Below are positions 41,249-50,803 of a stretch of 64,000 nucleotides of DNA, in pieces (positions within the stretch are counted from its first letter, which is position 1; each line of letters starts with the position of its first letter). Origin of the DNA: Muscardinus avellanarius (Eukaryota > Chordata > Mammalia > Rodentia > Gliridae); contig OY726563.1 of assembly GCA_963383645.1 (NCBI GenBank), forward strand, positions 32,965,575 through 33,029,574, given 5' to 3'. The notes beneath the pieces were generated by a model. The model was not told where the DNA came from. It worked only from the letters and a program-made list of their open reading frames with translations, and did no database searches. A program made the translations under genes and the position numbers.

Positions 41249-43236
41249 CAAAAGAAGAAAAGAAATGTGAGCAAATGGAGGACCACTACTGCCACACAGC
41301 TTGCCCATGAATTACTGGCATAACTACAAAGGACATGTGTTACTACACGTGTGCATTAATTTTCAAAACAGAAAAGAACTGGTTGTTCAAGCCAGCAGCT
41401 ACTTTAACCATTGAGGGCGCAGTATGCCCCAGGTAGGAGTGTGATTCTCAAAAATGAAGACCAGAAGGCACTTTCTACCATGAAGTCCTCCCATGTAGAC
41501 CCAGAACAGAGCCCATATTTTCTAGCTCTTAGGGATTTCTTCAAAGTCTAGGGGGCCAAGCAGGGTGCCCCCAGCTCTTCCACAGCCTAGTTGATGGAAA
41601 GGCCAGCCTCTCCATGCTCATCCATCCCTAACAAGTAAATGGTGACTCCAAGGCTCTGCCCCGTCACCATCAATGTGTTCAAAAGTAAGATTTGAAGGAG
41701 GAGGATCTGTAGTGAGAAAAATAAGAGCCAAAAAATGACTCCTTCAGTAGTGAGTTAGCTTTCCTTTCTGCCCAGGAGAGAGCTGCCAGAGGAGAGTGCC
41801 TGACTGTCCCCTGTCAGAGGTAACCCCCATCTTTCTTCTAGAAGGAAGGACACAGGGATTATCCTGCCCCTGCTGCTGGACAAACCAAAAGTGGAGGGCC
41901 AGCTCTGTGGCTAGCGAGATGACTAGGGGAGCAGCCACTCCCATGCAAGCATCTGCGCCAGGTGGCCAGGCAATCTGGGTCAGCCCCACCAATCACCTCT
42001 GTGCAATATCACTCAGATTACTTAGTATCGCCCATCCACTTCCACATAGAAAGGAAACAAGGGTGAGATGCATCCCATCCCACCTGTAAGGCCTCCTGAG
42101 GCTCCTGTGTCCTGACTCTTGCATGAGATAGTCCAGAGCACACAGAAGACGCAGAACAGTCATGCAAAGTGGCCGTCCCTCCCAAGGCCCAAGGAAGAAG
42201 GCGTCTAGGATCTATGCCAGAGTAACAGGGCACTGAGGCTGCTTTCAAGTCCATGTCTGGGAAGCAAATCTAACAGCCCTGACTTCATCCAAAGGGCTCC
42301 ATCATGACAACGCACCCCCAGCCCCCAGGGCCTGATGGAAGAGGGTCTCCCTCCATTCTTCCAGAAGCCATCCACAGTCTCTGTCTATGATTGTCTAAGG
42401 GTGCCCCAACTTTTCTTCAAAACCTTACTTCTACTGGCTGTGGCAGGTGGCTAGACAGGAAGGAGGTATCACCTTGGGGTAGGAGCATATGGTCACCAGC
42501 CTCCTGTAGGGTGCAGGAAACAGGCCAAACCCTGGCCTCCGATACTACATCTCCAGCACCCAGGAACTGTGCTGTTGAAAATTTTTTATTTTTCTCTTCC
42601 CTGAACCTACCTTGACCCCTGAAAAGTCAGTTGGGGAGAAGTAAGAACAAGAAGGATTCTTAATGATTTCCCATGCCATCAGTGGGCCCAAGGATGGAAC
42701 ATCCTTACGATGCCTCTCTCAGCCCCAATCTATGACGCCAACTCCCTGGACCCCACACACCACCATCCCGGTGTCACCTCCCCTTCAGCTTGCCAGAGTT
42801 TGTCATTTAGCATGCTCAGGTGTCCCCAGCTGACCTGCAGCACACACCTGATTAAGCAGGTGCATTGCACATGCCGATCCAGTGGGCGCTGACCTTACCC
42901 AGTTTCAGTGGTTTATTACAGGTTAATTGGTCTCCCTATCCCCAGCTCCATCACACTCGGTTATTTATTTCTCTCTACCAGTTATATGATGTTTTCCCCT
43001 TCATTCGTGAGGCAACAAAACACCTCTGCCTCCTGAGTTTTACTTAGATGGGCTGGAGGAAGAGAGATGAGTGATAACCCATAAATCTGCCTGTCACCTG
43101 GCACTGGGGGACGCTTGGAAGCTCCCTCACTTGCATTCAGCCCTAGAGGCTAGAAACTACCACGTTTTCCTTTCCCCAGCTAAGAAGGCTGTGGGCCTCC
43201 TGTTGTCTCCCCTGTGGGCTCCCTGGCCCTTCCCCG

Positions 43237-43239
<3 letters not shown>
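41249..43239. other. Long repeat-poor unique sequence
   Basis: About 2 kb with no recognised SINE or LINE. Frames stay under about 100 codons. No gene recognised. Confidence 0.5.

Positions 43240-43284
<45 letters not shown>
43234..43284. repeat. (CG)n/(CA)n alternating tract
   Basis: 'ccccgcgcgcgcgcacacac' leads into about 18 CA units, another Z-DNA-prone purine-pyrimidine alternation. No SINE body adjoins it. Confidence 0.93.
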
Positions 43285-43287
<3 letters not shown>

Positions 43288-43479
43288 CTAGGGGATCATG
43301 GACTTTGGTCAACTGGGAAAGGGGCACCCAGGCACAGGACTGGGGGCCAGGAGAAGACATTACAAACTCTATCCTGGCTTTGAAGCTCTAAATAGAAGCC
43401 TGCCTTCATGGCCTCCTTTCTCCAGGTTCAGAAACCTGGACAAACAGCCTTCCCCCCCACCCCAGGGCCAATGCCCAGG

Positions 43480-43760
43480 TCTGGCTGGAGGGGAGGTGAG
43501 AGCGGCAGAGGAAGGAGGGAGGGACAGTGGCGCCTCCGCCGCACCCGCCGCTGCAGCCCCCCGGCGTATAAAACTCCCTTTGTATGCAGGTCGCCGGCTG
43601 CTCCCCATGCCAGGTGCAGCTGCCAGGATTCTCAATGCGGTTTGAACACAATTTGCCAGTGTTGGTTCAGCCCCGCTGGCTTCCAGTTGGGGGGCCATAT
43701 GCTGCCTGTAATCTGCCTGTGCGATTCTCACCCATGTCAATAGGCGCGGGAGGACGGGTG
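43480..43760. promoter_or_regulatory. Candidate conserved GC-rich regulatory segment
   Basis: A CpG-containing block free of repeats. A TATA-like tataaaa at 43567-43573 follows a GC-rich run, and downstream come 'caggtgcagctgccaggatt' (CAGCTG E-box), 'ggtttgaacacaatttgcca' and 'cccatgtcaataggcgcggg'. The layout would fit a TATA promoter starting near 43600 or an enhancer. No ORF supports a coding transcript. Confidence 0.35.
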
Positions 43761-44650
43761 GCTCAATGGCCCGAGAGGCTGAGGCTGGGCGGTCACCCTC
43801 TACCACTGCCAGGCGGTGGTCTGGCTGACCACGCCACTGAGGACCACCAGCGGGTGCTCACAAGAGGCCACAGCACCCGGCGGCAGGGCGGGTGCCTGGC
43901 AGCGACCCCACGTTTGGCGATGGCGCGGGAGAGCCTCTGGGTTGGGCCATCCCCATAGCCATCGCTGGGCCTTCCCCTCCGTAGAGATCCCTGCCAAGGA
44001 AGCCAGGCCGGGGAGGTGCCAGCACTCAGCCCAGACTTCGCATTTCCCTCATTCTTTCTTTAATTGGATTTTTGGTCCTGCTGGGCAAAATAAGCTTTCC
44101 ACTGGCAAAGCACTCTTGCCTCTTCTGAACACGCGGCGGTGCCTGGCGGCTCTGGGCGGCTTCAAGCAGAACGTGGCCTTCCTCCCCCACCAAAGCATTC
44201 ATTCCCTCTCTGCAGGGACCCGCACACACACACACACCCTCTGCCAGGTCCAGGCAAACTGGGATCCCTCTGAGAACTGGATTTTGAGGCCTTTAAGATG
44301 CTGCTTGGAGTGGTCCCGAATCTGGACTGAGCTTGGGTTGCTGGGGCCAGGCCCTGGCCTGCTGCCAGCCACACCCTCCTGGGCACCCCCATGCCCGGGA
44401 GGGAAAGCCTCCTTCTCTGAAGCCCTGAAAGGCCCATCTTGGTCACTGGGCCACAGATTAGAGTGCCAGGATCCAGCTCCCACCCTTCCTAGCAACCGGG
44501 CAAGAAGGGAGGCCTTCCTGTGTTTGAGGGGGACGGAGGGAGAAGGCAGCAAGCAAGCCAGAGTCTGACTGAGAATGTCATTTGGAGAAGTGGCATTTTG
44601 CTAGCAACACTCAACAGAAGATATTTGGATACTCTTAAATCTTGGACTGA
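43761..44650. other. GC-rich unique sequence
   Basis: A 250-codon plus frame (43816-44568) exists, but other frames are open here too and the protein has no recognisable domain, so it is not called. 44040-44110 ('ctttaattggatttttggtc') may be conserved. A small CA patch lies at 44223-44238. Confidence 0.4.
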
Positions 44651-44946
44651 GCATCAGGAAGAGAAAGGGAGGGGAGAAGGGAGAGAGGGAAGAGACGAGG
44701 AAAGGAGGAGGGAAGGGGGAGGGGAAAGCAAAAAGTGAGAGGGGGAGGAGGAGGGGAGGAATCTGAAAGGGAAGGAGAAAGGAGGGACAGGAGGAGGGTC
44801 AGAGAAGGAGGGGACAAAGAGGAAGAGAGAAGGAGCCCAGAGAGGAAGACGAGGAAAGGGAAAAGGAAAGAAAAGAGGGGAGAGGGAAAGGAGAAAGAAG
44901 ATCAGAAAGAGAAGGATGAAAAGGAAGGAGAGGAAGGAAAGGAGGA
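44651..44946. repeat. 300-bp polypurine tract
   Basis: GGA/GAAA/GGGA-rich sequence with only scattered pyrimidines on the plus strand and no strict period. Such long purine/pyrimidine strand asymmetry can form triplex (H-DNA) structures. Confidence 0.9.
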
Positions 44947-45289
44947 CCCATCCTACCACCCTGCCAGGAGACAGCTCTGTGGCAGAACTGAGTGCCAGCC
45001 TCCCGGGGACTTAGCCAGGGCATTAAGGACAGCCACCTAGGGGAATTCTCAAGCCCAGATGCCTCCCAGAGCTGGCCCTGACTGACGAAGTCCAGCAGGC
45101 CTCTCTCCTCACTCCAGGGTCCAGAGCCCCCACACCTAGTAGGCCTGCAGTCTTTGAGACCTCCAGGACCCCCAAGAACAGCCCCAGCCTCCAGTTGTTA
45201 AGGTGCCTATTAAAACACACCAGCTCAGCCCAACAGCAGGCCCGAAAGCTGCTGATGGTCAAATACATCACAATATTTCAGAGTCCCTG
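44947..45289. other. Unique non-coding sequence
   Basis: No repeat or gene recognised. It leads into the CNE-like block. Confidence 0.5.
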
Positions 45290-45740
45290 TTAACAAGCAC
45301 CCATTAAAATTTGACAACCAGGTAGGAGCGCAGAAAGCGCTCAGTTTGAAAAAACTTGAACGCTTTCTGCTGCTTCAGCAAGACGAGGCCGGTTTACCTG
45401 CCCCTCGCATTTTAAGCCCAGCAGCCCGCGGACTTCGCATCTGGGTGCTGCCTGGTTAATGCAACGCGGGGTGTTTATTTGCCACATCTGAACCAGACTC
45501 ATTAATGAGCCTGTCGTCATAAGCTCTCTGTCAGTCAGCCTGCCTTTTTTTTAATCAAAAGATAAAACAGTCGGTTATCAAGGATTAATGACTCTTACAG
45601 CATCCATATGAGGCTCATATTTATCTTTTAAAAGAAAACGGAAGGAAGAAAAATGACCAGATTTTGTTTCAGTAAGCAGTTTAAACCTGCCCTGGTAAGT
45701 TGAATTCATTCATTCATTAATTCAGTCATGTGTCTGGGAG
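45290..45740. promoter_or_regulatory. Candidate developmental enhancer (CNE-like)
   Basis: Repeat-free and motif-dense. It holds a perfect 12-bp palindrome ctcattaatgag (45498-45509) with homeodomain cores, aggattaatgactc (45581-45594) with a bicoid/OTX-type GGATTA, three GATA cores within about 67 bp (agataa 45560-45565, ttatc 45575-45579, ttatct 45621-45626), 'tttttaatcaaaagataaaa', and a hairpin at 45330-45370. These features are typical of conserved developmental enhancers. Conservation itself has not been tested. Confidence 0.45.
45330..45370. other. Compact hairpin (inverted repeat)
   Basis: gcagaaagcg (45330-45339) and cgctttctgc (45361-45370) are exact reverse complements. The inner arms tcagttt and aaacttga pair with one bulge, leaving a loop of only a few bases. 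The folded length, about 41-55 nt with flanks, is short for a miRNA precursor. Confidence 0.6.
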
Positions 45741-46201
45741 AAGCCAGCGGGAGCCCCTTCCATCATAAGAACTTCTGACTGTGAAATAAACCCCGAGTAA
45801 CCAGATTAACTATGAAGTATGTCTCCGTCAGGTTTTAGGCATTAGTTCAAGTGTAGTTTCTGTGCGTTCCGGCATAGCATAGCAAGTTGCCGAGGCTGGT
45901 ATTCCGGGCGGCAGGAAGGAAGAGTCTCTGTTTCCCCTTCCGGCTTCAAAATAGAGCCTGTGCATGCAATGGCATTATTGTGCAGTGTTGATTTAACCGA
46001 GAATATCAATATTTTAAATAGACTCCCATATGATTCATATACTTTTGCATAGCATAGAGTGTGTAAATATCTCTCCACCTCTGAACACACAGAGGCATAT
46101 GTGCATGCGGGGGCATGCACACACAACACACAAGCCCCCTCCCCATCTCATATACACGAAGAGCGTGGCTACCAAAATCATTATTTTAATTGGTCTGGGA
46201 A
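45741..46201. other. Unique non-coding sequence
   Basis: AT-balanced sequence without recognised repeats; it may extend the CNE-like block, for example 'atggcattattgtgcagtgt' near 45969. A CA-poor ACAC patch lies at 46115-46130. Confidence 0.4.
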
Positions 46202-46396
46202 AGCTGAGCATGGTGGTGCACGCTTGTAATCCCAGTACTTGGGAGGCTGAGATAGGAGGATCTAGGGTTGGAGGCCAGCTTCAGCTACTAAGTGAGGCCC
46301 TCTGCAACTTTGTGAGGCTCTGTTTCAAAATAAAAATAATAGGGCTGAGGTGTAGCTTAGAGGCACAATGCCTCTGGGTTCAATCCCCAGTACAAC
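46202..46396 (+). mobile_element. B1-ID composite SINE
   Basis: 'aagctgagcatggtggtgca' to ID 'gggctgaggtgtagcttaga' and 'gggttcaatccccagtacaa'. Confidence 0.95.
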
Positions 46397-46401
46397 AGAA
46401 A

Positions 46402-46448
<47 letters not shown>

Positions 46449-46451
46449 ATA
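46397..46451. repeat. (AAAT)n microsatellite
   Basis: About 13 AAAT units, the tail of the SINE at 46202. Confidence 0.96.
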
Positions 46452-46499
46452 TGATTGGGGGCTTTGTTTATAGCAGACAGCATGACACTGAGTGACTGA

Positions 46500-46520
46500 G
46501 TGTGTGTGTGCACGCATGTG

Positions 46521-46558
<38 letters not shown>
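46500..46558. repeat. (GT)n microsatellite
   Basis: Interrupted GT tract with about 19 uninterrupted units on the A-tail side of the minus-strand SINE at 46559. Confidence 0.95.
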
Positions 46559-46710
46559 TGTTGCTGGGGATTAAACCCATGAGGATTCTACATCAGAATT
46601 ATTCCCTCATATTATTTTTATTTTGAAGCAAGGTCTTACTAAGTTACTGTGAGCCGGCCTCAAACTATGATCCTCCTATTTTAGCCTCCCAAGTCCTGAG
46701 ATAACAGGAT
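46559..46710 (-). mobile_element. B1-ID SINE, diverged and shortened
   Basis: 'gttgctggggattaaaccca', 'tattttgaagcaaggtctta' and 'tcctcctattttagcctccc'. The ID half is degraded after its B-box. Confidence 0.88.
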
Positions 46711-47251
46711 CTTTCATTTAACACTGGTTGATAGAATTTGGCCAGTACCATGCACATACACACATGCGCACAAAACACGAGTGGCCTTGCTCTCACCCAA
46801 ATTGGGCCATGTTGTTTTTTATGTCGGCTGTCTTCATATTGGCCTCTTCTTTTGTACCTGCTCTCTTCTTTCTAAGTATCTATATGCTGTAGGGGATGAG
46901 AGCTAGTACTATTACATGAGGACCCTTGAAATCACAACCAGAAATGTCAAGGTGCTCCCTCCTACATCAGCAACAATGGCGCACTCAGGTGACAGTGCCG
47001 ACCATCTCGAAAATTGAATGATGTTTAATACCACCGCAGCACATCATTCTATGGCTTCAGAGAAAGACAAATACTGATTCTGGACAGGCCTGGGGGTATC
47101 ACAAACAAACTCAGAAGACCCCAGTGAAATCCTATTCTCTGTGGCTTAACCTGCTTCCTCTCACTTGGAAAAGTGCTGATATTAACACCTGATATACCAG
47201 CCTAGGGACCGGGTGGGGGACGGGGATGAGCCCAGGGTATAGGAGGAAATA
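46711..47251. other. Unique non-coding sequence
   Basis: No gene or repeat recognised. Confidence 0.5.
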
Positions 47252-47425
47252 AGTCAGGCAGGGTAGCGCACACCTGTAATCCCTGCACTTGGGAGGCTGA
47301 GGCAGGAGGGTTGCAGGTTCAAGGTCAGTGCAAGGATAACTTAGGAAGACCCCGTTTCAAAAGAAAAAAATGAGGGTGTAGCTCAGAGGTAGAATGCCCC
47401 TGGATTCAATCACCGGTATCGTAAA
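47252..47425 (+). mobile_element. B1-ID composite SINE, shortened
   Basis: 'gtcaggcagggtagcgcaca' to 'accccgtttcaaaagaaaaa', ID half 'gagggtgtagctcagaggta'. Confidence 0.92.
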
Positions 47426-47849
47426 ATTAATTAATGAAAGGAAATGCCGCAAGGGTGTTATTTGAAGTTCAGTTCCCATGGGAAAGGTGTCACCTGGGCG
47501 ACCCACCCCCAGCTGCGGTGCCAGCATTGAAGTCCTGACCTCTGTGCAGGAGAGGTTGCTGGGGGTGGGAGTATGTCGAAGGAGTCCTAGCAAAATGTCT
47601 AGAAGCCCGGTCCTCGCTAATAAAACCACAAAGGCCTAGAAAAGCTCCTAGTGAATTTCAGAGAGAAGTCAGAAATGAAAGCAAGGGGCCGTGCCACACA
47701 CATGAGCCAGCCATTGCTTCTAGGAAGCAAAGCCCTCAAAGAGTGAAGGGCTTTGCCATGTCAGAGCTCCAACTTAGAAAATGAAGAGTTGTCTCCGTGT
47801 TGGAGAAAGCTGGCACACATCCCCTTTACCCACTGACGAAGTCAGCAAG
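47426..47849. other. Unique non-coding sequence
   Basis: No gene recognised. Its right end may grade into L1 sequence. Confidence 0.45.
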
Positions 47850-47850
47850 C

Positions 47851-47858
47851 TGACGTCA
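47851..47858. promoter_or_regulatory. Perfect CRE octamer
   Basis: tgacgtca is the palindromic CREB/ATF site. It lies at the 5' edge of the L1-derived segment, so it may be part of the retroelement. The CpG inside it is retained. Confidence 0.35.
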
Positions 47859-48018
47859 TGTGCCTCCCAAGATGCACCACGCGGCTCTAGCATCACTTTT
47901 ACAGTGTTCCTGCCAAATAGGCACGCCTGGACCTGAATCATGAGGGAAAATCAGATAAACTCGAGCTGAGAGATATTTCGCAAAATAACAAAGGTGTATG
48001 CTTTAAAATGATCAAGAT

Positions 48019-48150
48019 AGCCAGGCACCGTGTCATATGGCTGTCGCCTCAGCTGCTCAGGAGGCTGAGGCAAGAGAATCGCTTGAATCCAGGAGTTTGG
48101 GAACTGCCTGGCTACATAGAGATATCTTATTTCCAAAACACAAAAACAAA
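48019..48150 (+). mobile_element. B1-like SINE without ID half
   Basis: 'agccaggcaccgtgtcatat', 'caggaggctgaggcaagaga' and 'atcgcttgaatccaggagtt'. The 'cgcttgaatccagg' form is closer to generic B1/7SL monomers than to the composite copies. Confidence 0.88.
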
Positions 48151-48190
48151 ACAAAAACAGAAAGGCGAATTTTCTAGCAACCACATTTTA

Positions 48191-48266
48191 GGGGCTGGGG
48201 TGCGGCTCGGTGGTAGAGCACTTGCCTAATATGCACAAGACCTTGGTTCCATCCCAATAACACAAG
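48191..48266 (+). mobile_element. ID monomer SINE
   Basis: 'ggggctggggtgcggctcgg' and 'tggtagagcacttgcctaat' then 'cttggttccatcccaataac'. A near-consensus body. Confidence 0.94.
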
Positions 48267-48785
48267 CACATACAGACAAAAGCGAGAAAGAGAAAAGAAA
48301 AAAATCAAGAAGCTCAACTCAAAGGAACGCTTCCAGATTAAAGGCAACAAAAGAGACATGACAATAAAATGTAATATGGGATCTTGAGTTGGATCTTATG
48401 CCGGAAAATCTTTTTCTTCTATATAATGATAGTACTGAGACATTTGAAGAGATGTAGATGTCTGTAGATTAAGTAATAGTATCATAGCAATGTTAATTTC
48501 CTGATCTTGACCATTGCACTGCGGCTATACGAGAACCGTCTTATTTCTTAAGAGATTTACATCAGCTGTAAAGGCTTCACTATGTTTGCAACTTACTCTC
48601 AAATAATTCATGAATGCATATACATGCATTTTTATACATAAGCACGTATAAATATATAAAGAAAGAAGAAATTGGCAAAATGTTAATCTTTAGAAAATAT
48701 GGGTAAAGTGTATATCAGAATTATTTATACTGCTTTTGTAATTTTTCTGTGGTTCTGATTTTATTTTTTAAGCGAGGGGTTAATA

Positions 48786-48984
48786 AGGACTTTGAGTTTC
48801 TCTTTGGAGCATCAAGGAATGAGGGCAGATTGCAGCCAGCCATGGAGAGGGTGAGGACCCCCAAGGGTCAATAGACAAGTGGCCATGACCTAGTGGAGAG
48901 GAATCTGGACAGCACCGGCACCGACTCCAGCCAGAAGCTGCTCTGGATTTTCTGCGACACACCTAGGCTGGGTAAGTGTTCTTT
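48786..48984. other. Unique non-coding sequence
   Basis: No repeat or gene recognised. Confidence 0.5.
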
Positions 48985-49080
48985 ATAGCTTAGCACCTAT
49001 CACGGGGTTCGACACTTAGTAGGTGGTCACTCTGGTGTTGTACTGAGTGAGTGAATGACTGACTGAATGAACATACATGC
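48985..49080 (+). repeat. L2 LINE 3' tail
   Basis: 'ttagcacctatcacggggtt' and 'cgacacttagtaggtggtca' followed by 'gagtgaatgactgactgaat' is the L2 terminal sequence and its TGAA-type end. Confidence 0.8.
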
Positions 49081-49189
49081 TCCTCCCTCTCCATTGCACA
49101 CCACAGGGCAGCAGGCTCTACAGGTCTGACCAGGGCTCTAAGCAGAGGTTTGTACCTTCATTTCCTGGCCCCAGTTGGGTTTGAAGGCT

Positions 49190-49450
49190 CAGGCGGCTCC
49201 CTGCCTTCATCTGAATGCTTATGCGAGATTCATTATTTAAGCCATAGCGCATCCCCCAAATAAACACGTGCGTCTTTGCAGCCTACAGCCCGGGAGCACT
49301 ATTAAACACACAACGGCAAAAGGCCCAGGCCCGCATGCTGCTGCGTGCAATTTCCAGCCGACTCGCTATTCTTTTGTCGCCGCCTTTTTATTGGTTTTCT
49401 CAAAGTGGTTACAATGCTGTTATTGTAAAACCCTCACGCCAGAAGAGCGA
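49190..49450. promoter_or_regulatory. Candidate conserved non-coding element
   Basis: Repeat-free, with alternating AT-rich cores and CpGs: 'gagattcattatttaagcca', 'ccaaataaacacgtgcgtct' (forkhead-like AAATAAACA next to CACGTG), 'tttttattggttttctcaaa' (inverted CCAAT) and 'gctgttattgtaaaaccctc'. The call is by texture only. Confidence 0.35.
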
Positions 49451-49819
49451 GAGAGGCGGCAGTGACGGAGTATAGAGCAATTTCTGCCAGGAGAGCCTGC
49501 AGAGCCGGGTGGGGGAGGATATCTGGCCAGGGCCAGAGTCTTTTCTTTGCTCAGGTCCACTTGACCAGGTAGTCAATCCCCGGGGAGGCAGGGCAGCCCT
49601 GGAATTCCCTGTAGGGTAAATGGCCTTAACATATCCTGATCCTCTGATGCCCCTTTGAGGATCCCAGTAGCGGTCCCCTTTGCAGTCGCACCAGCTTCTG
49701 GAGGCCTGGGCCGCCCTGGGGGCCACGTGGAAGACAGAAGCCACTCTGGGGGGGGGGGGGGCTGTGATTGTTACCGATATCCCCATTCCTTACCTGCGGA
49801 AAAGATTCTTTTTCTCATC
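49451..49819. other. Unique sequence with a poly-G run
   Basis: A G12 homopolymer is at 49749-49760. No gene or repeat recognised. Confidence 0.5.
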
Positions 49820-49925
49820 CCACTAGGGTTATATGTATTGAGGTGTGTAATTCATATGCCATAAAAGATGCGAATTTCAAGTGTAGCCTCAGTGGCTTTT
49901 GATAAGGTTCAGCCCAAGAAATAGA

Positions 49926-50099
49926 GCAGCCCCTGTCCAATACAACTCCGGAAACTTGGAAATGTTCTATATTTGTCATGTGTGGCAATCCAGCACTTGA
50001 AATGTGGCTAGTGCAACTAAGGAAGTGAATTTTTAATTATGTTTCATTTTAATTTAAATAGCCATGTGTGACTACCAGCTGCTATATTAGACAGCACAG
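49926..50099. mobile_element. Non-autonomous hAT (MER-type) transposon
   Basis: 'cctgtccaatacaactccgg' at the left, 'gcacttgaaatgtggctagt' inside and 'ctatattagacagcacag' at the right are the hallmark ends and body of a Charlie-type MER element. The exact family name is not certain from memory. It shares its body phrase with the element at 61575. Confidence 0.75.
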
Positions 50100-50197
50100 A
50101 CATAGAAGTTTCCATCATTCCAGAAAGTTCCCTTGTGCCCCTTTCAGTCAGCACTCCGTAAGAGGTAACTGCTTATCTGACTTCTCCCAGCACAGAC

Positions 50198-50411
50198 CAG
50201 GGTTCCCCACTTTGACCCTACTCGTGTTTGAGGGGTGGAATTCTTTGTGGTGAGCTGTCCTGTACACTGTAGGTTGTTTATAAGCTAGTTGTCACTAGAC
50301 ATCAGTAGGACAGACACCCCAGTTGTGACAACCAAAACTGTCTCCAGACAATGCCAAAGGCCCCCTAGTGTGTGGGGGGAATGGAGATTCACCCTCAATA
50401 GAGAACCCCTG
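50198..50411. mobile_element. MER20-type hAT transposon, near full length
   Basis: Ends 'cagggttccccactttgacc' and 'ctcaatagagaacccctg'; body 'ggtgagctgtcctgtacact', 'ccccagttgtgacaaccaaa' and 'actgtctccagacaatgcca' match a MER20 copy of about 214 bp. It is inserted in an older L1. MER20 copies are known as a source of endometrial regulatory elements in placental mammals. Confidence 0.78.
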
Positions 50412-50432
50412 GTCTAAATTACTTTGGCCTGT

Positions 50433-50441
50433 CTTTCTCTC

Positions 50442-50499
<58 letters not shown>
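50433..50499. repeat. (CT)n microsatellite
   Basis: About 30 CT units with one CCCT interruption, on the tail side of the minus-strand SINE at 50505. Confidence 0.97.
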
Positions 50500-50501
<2 letters not shown>

Positions 50502-50504
50502 TTT

Positions 50505-50697
50505 CTAGGACAAGGGCTTGAACTTAGGAGCATTCTACGTTAGAGCTACACTCCCAACTTTTTTATTTTGAAACAGTCTTGTTAAGTTGCTGAGGATGTC
50601 GCCAAGTTCCTGAGGCTGGCCTTGAACCTGACACTCTCCTGTCTCAGCCTCCCAAGTACTAGGGTCACAGGTATATACCACTACGCCAGGCTCCAAA
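50505..50697 (-). mobile_element. B1-ID composite SINE
   Basis: 'agggcttgaacttaggagca', 'tattttgaaacagtcttgtt' and 'ataccactacgccaggctcc'. Confidence 0.92.
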
Positions 50698-50719
50698 CTA
50701 AAATTCTCAGTCCCTTTTT

Positions 50720-50803
50720 ATTTTCTAGTGATGCTGAGGATAGAACCCACAACCTTGCACAAGCCAGGCAAGTGCTCTACCACTGAGCCACATCCCCAGC
50801 ACT
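50720..50803 (-). mobile_element. ID monomer SINE
   Basis: 'atgctgaggatagaacccac', 'aagccaggcaagtgctctac' and 'cactgagccacatccccagc'. Adjacent to the previous SINE, both inside the L1. Confidence 0.94.

Larger units (their letters stand above)
47850..48785 (+). mobile_element. L1M-type LINE 3' UTR, interrupted by two SINEs
   Basis: Ordered matches to old L1 3' UTR: 'gtgcctcccaagatgcacca', 'cctggacctgaatcatgagg', 'gaaaatcagataaactcgag', then after the SINEs 'cttccagattaaaggcaaca', 'aaagagacatgacaataaaa', 'ttaagtaatagtatcatagc', 'aatgttaatttcctgatctt' and 'tgcaacttactctcaaataa'. SINEs at 48019-48150 and 48191-48266 interrupt it. Confidence 0.82.

Noticed and set aside
42870..42892. CTCF-like 'ccagtgggcgct'
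   Set aside because: More mismatches to the CTCF core than the 23338 site; not convincing.
43816..44568. 250-codon plus-strand open frame
   Set aside because: The GC-rich region has several overlapping frames open on both strands. The translated protein has no recognisable domain and no splice or promoter structure supports it.
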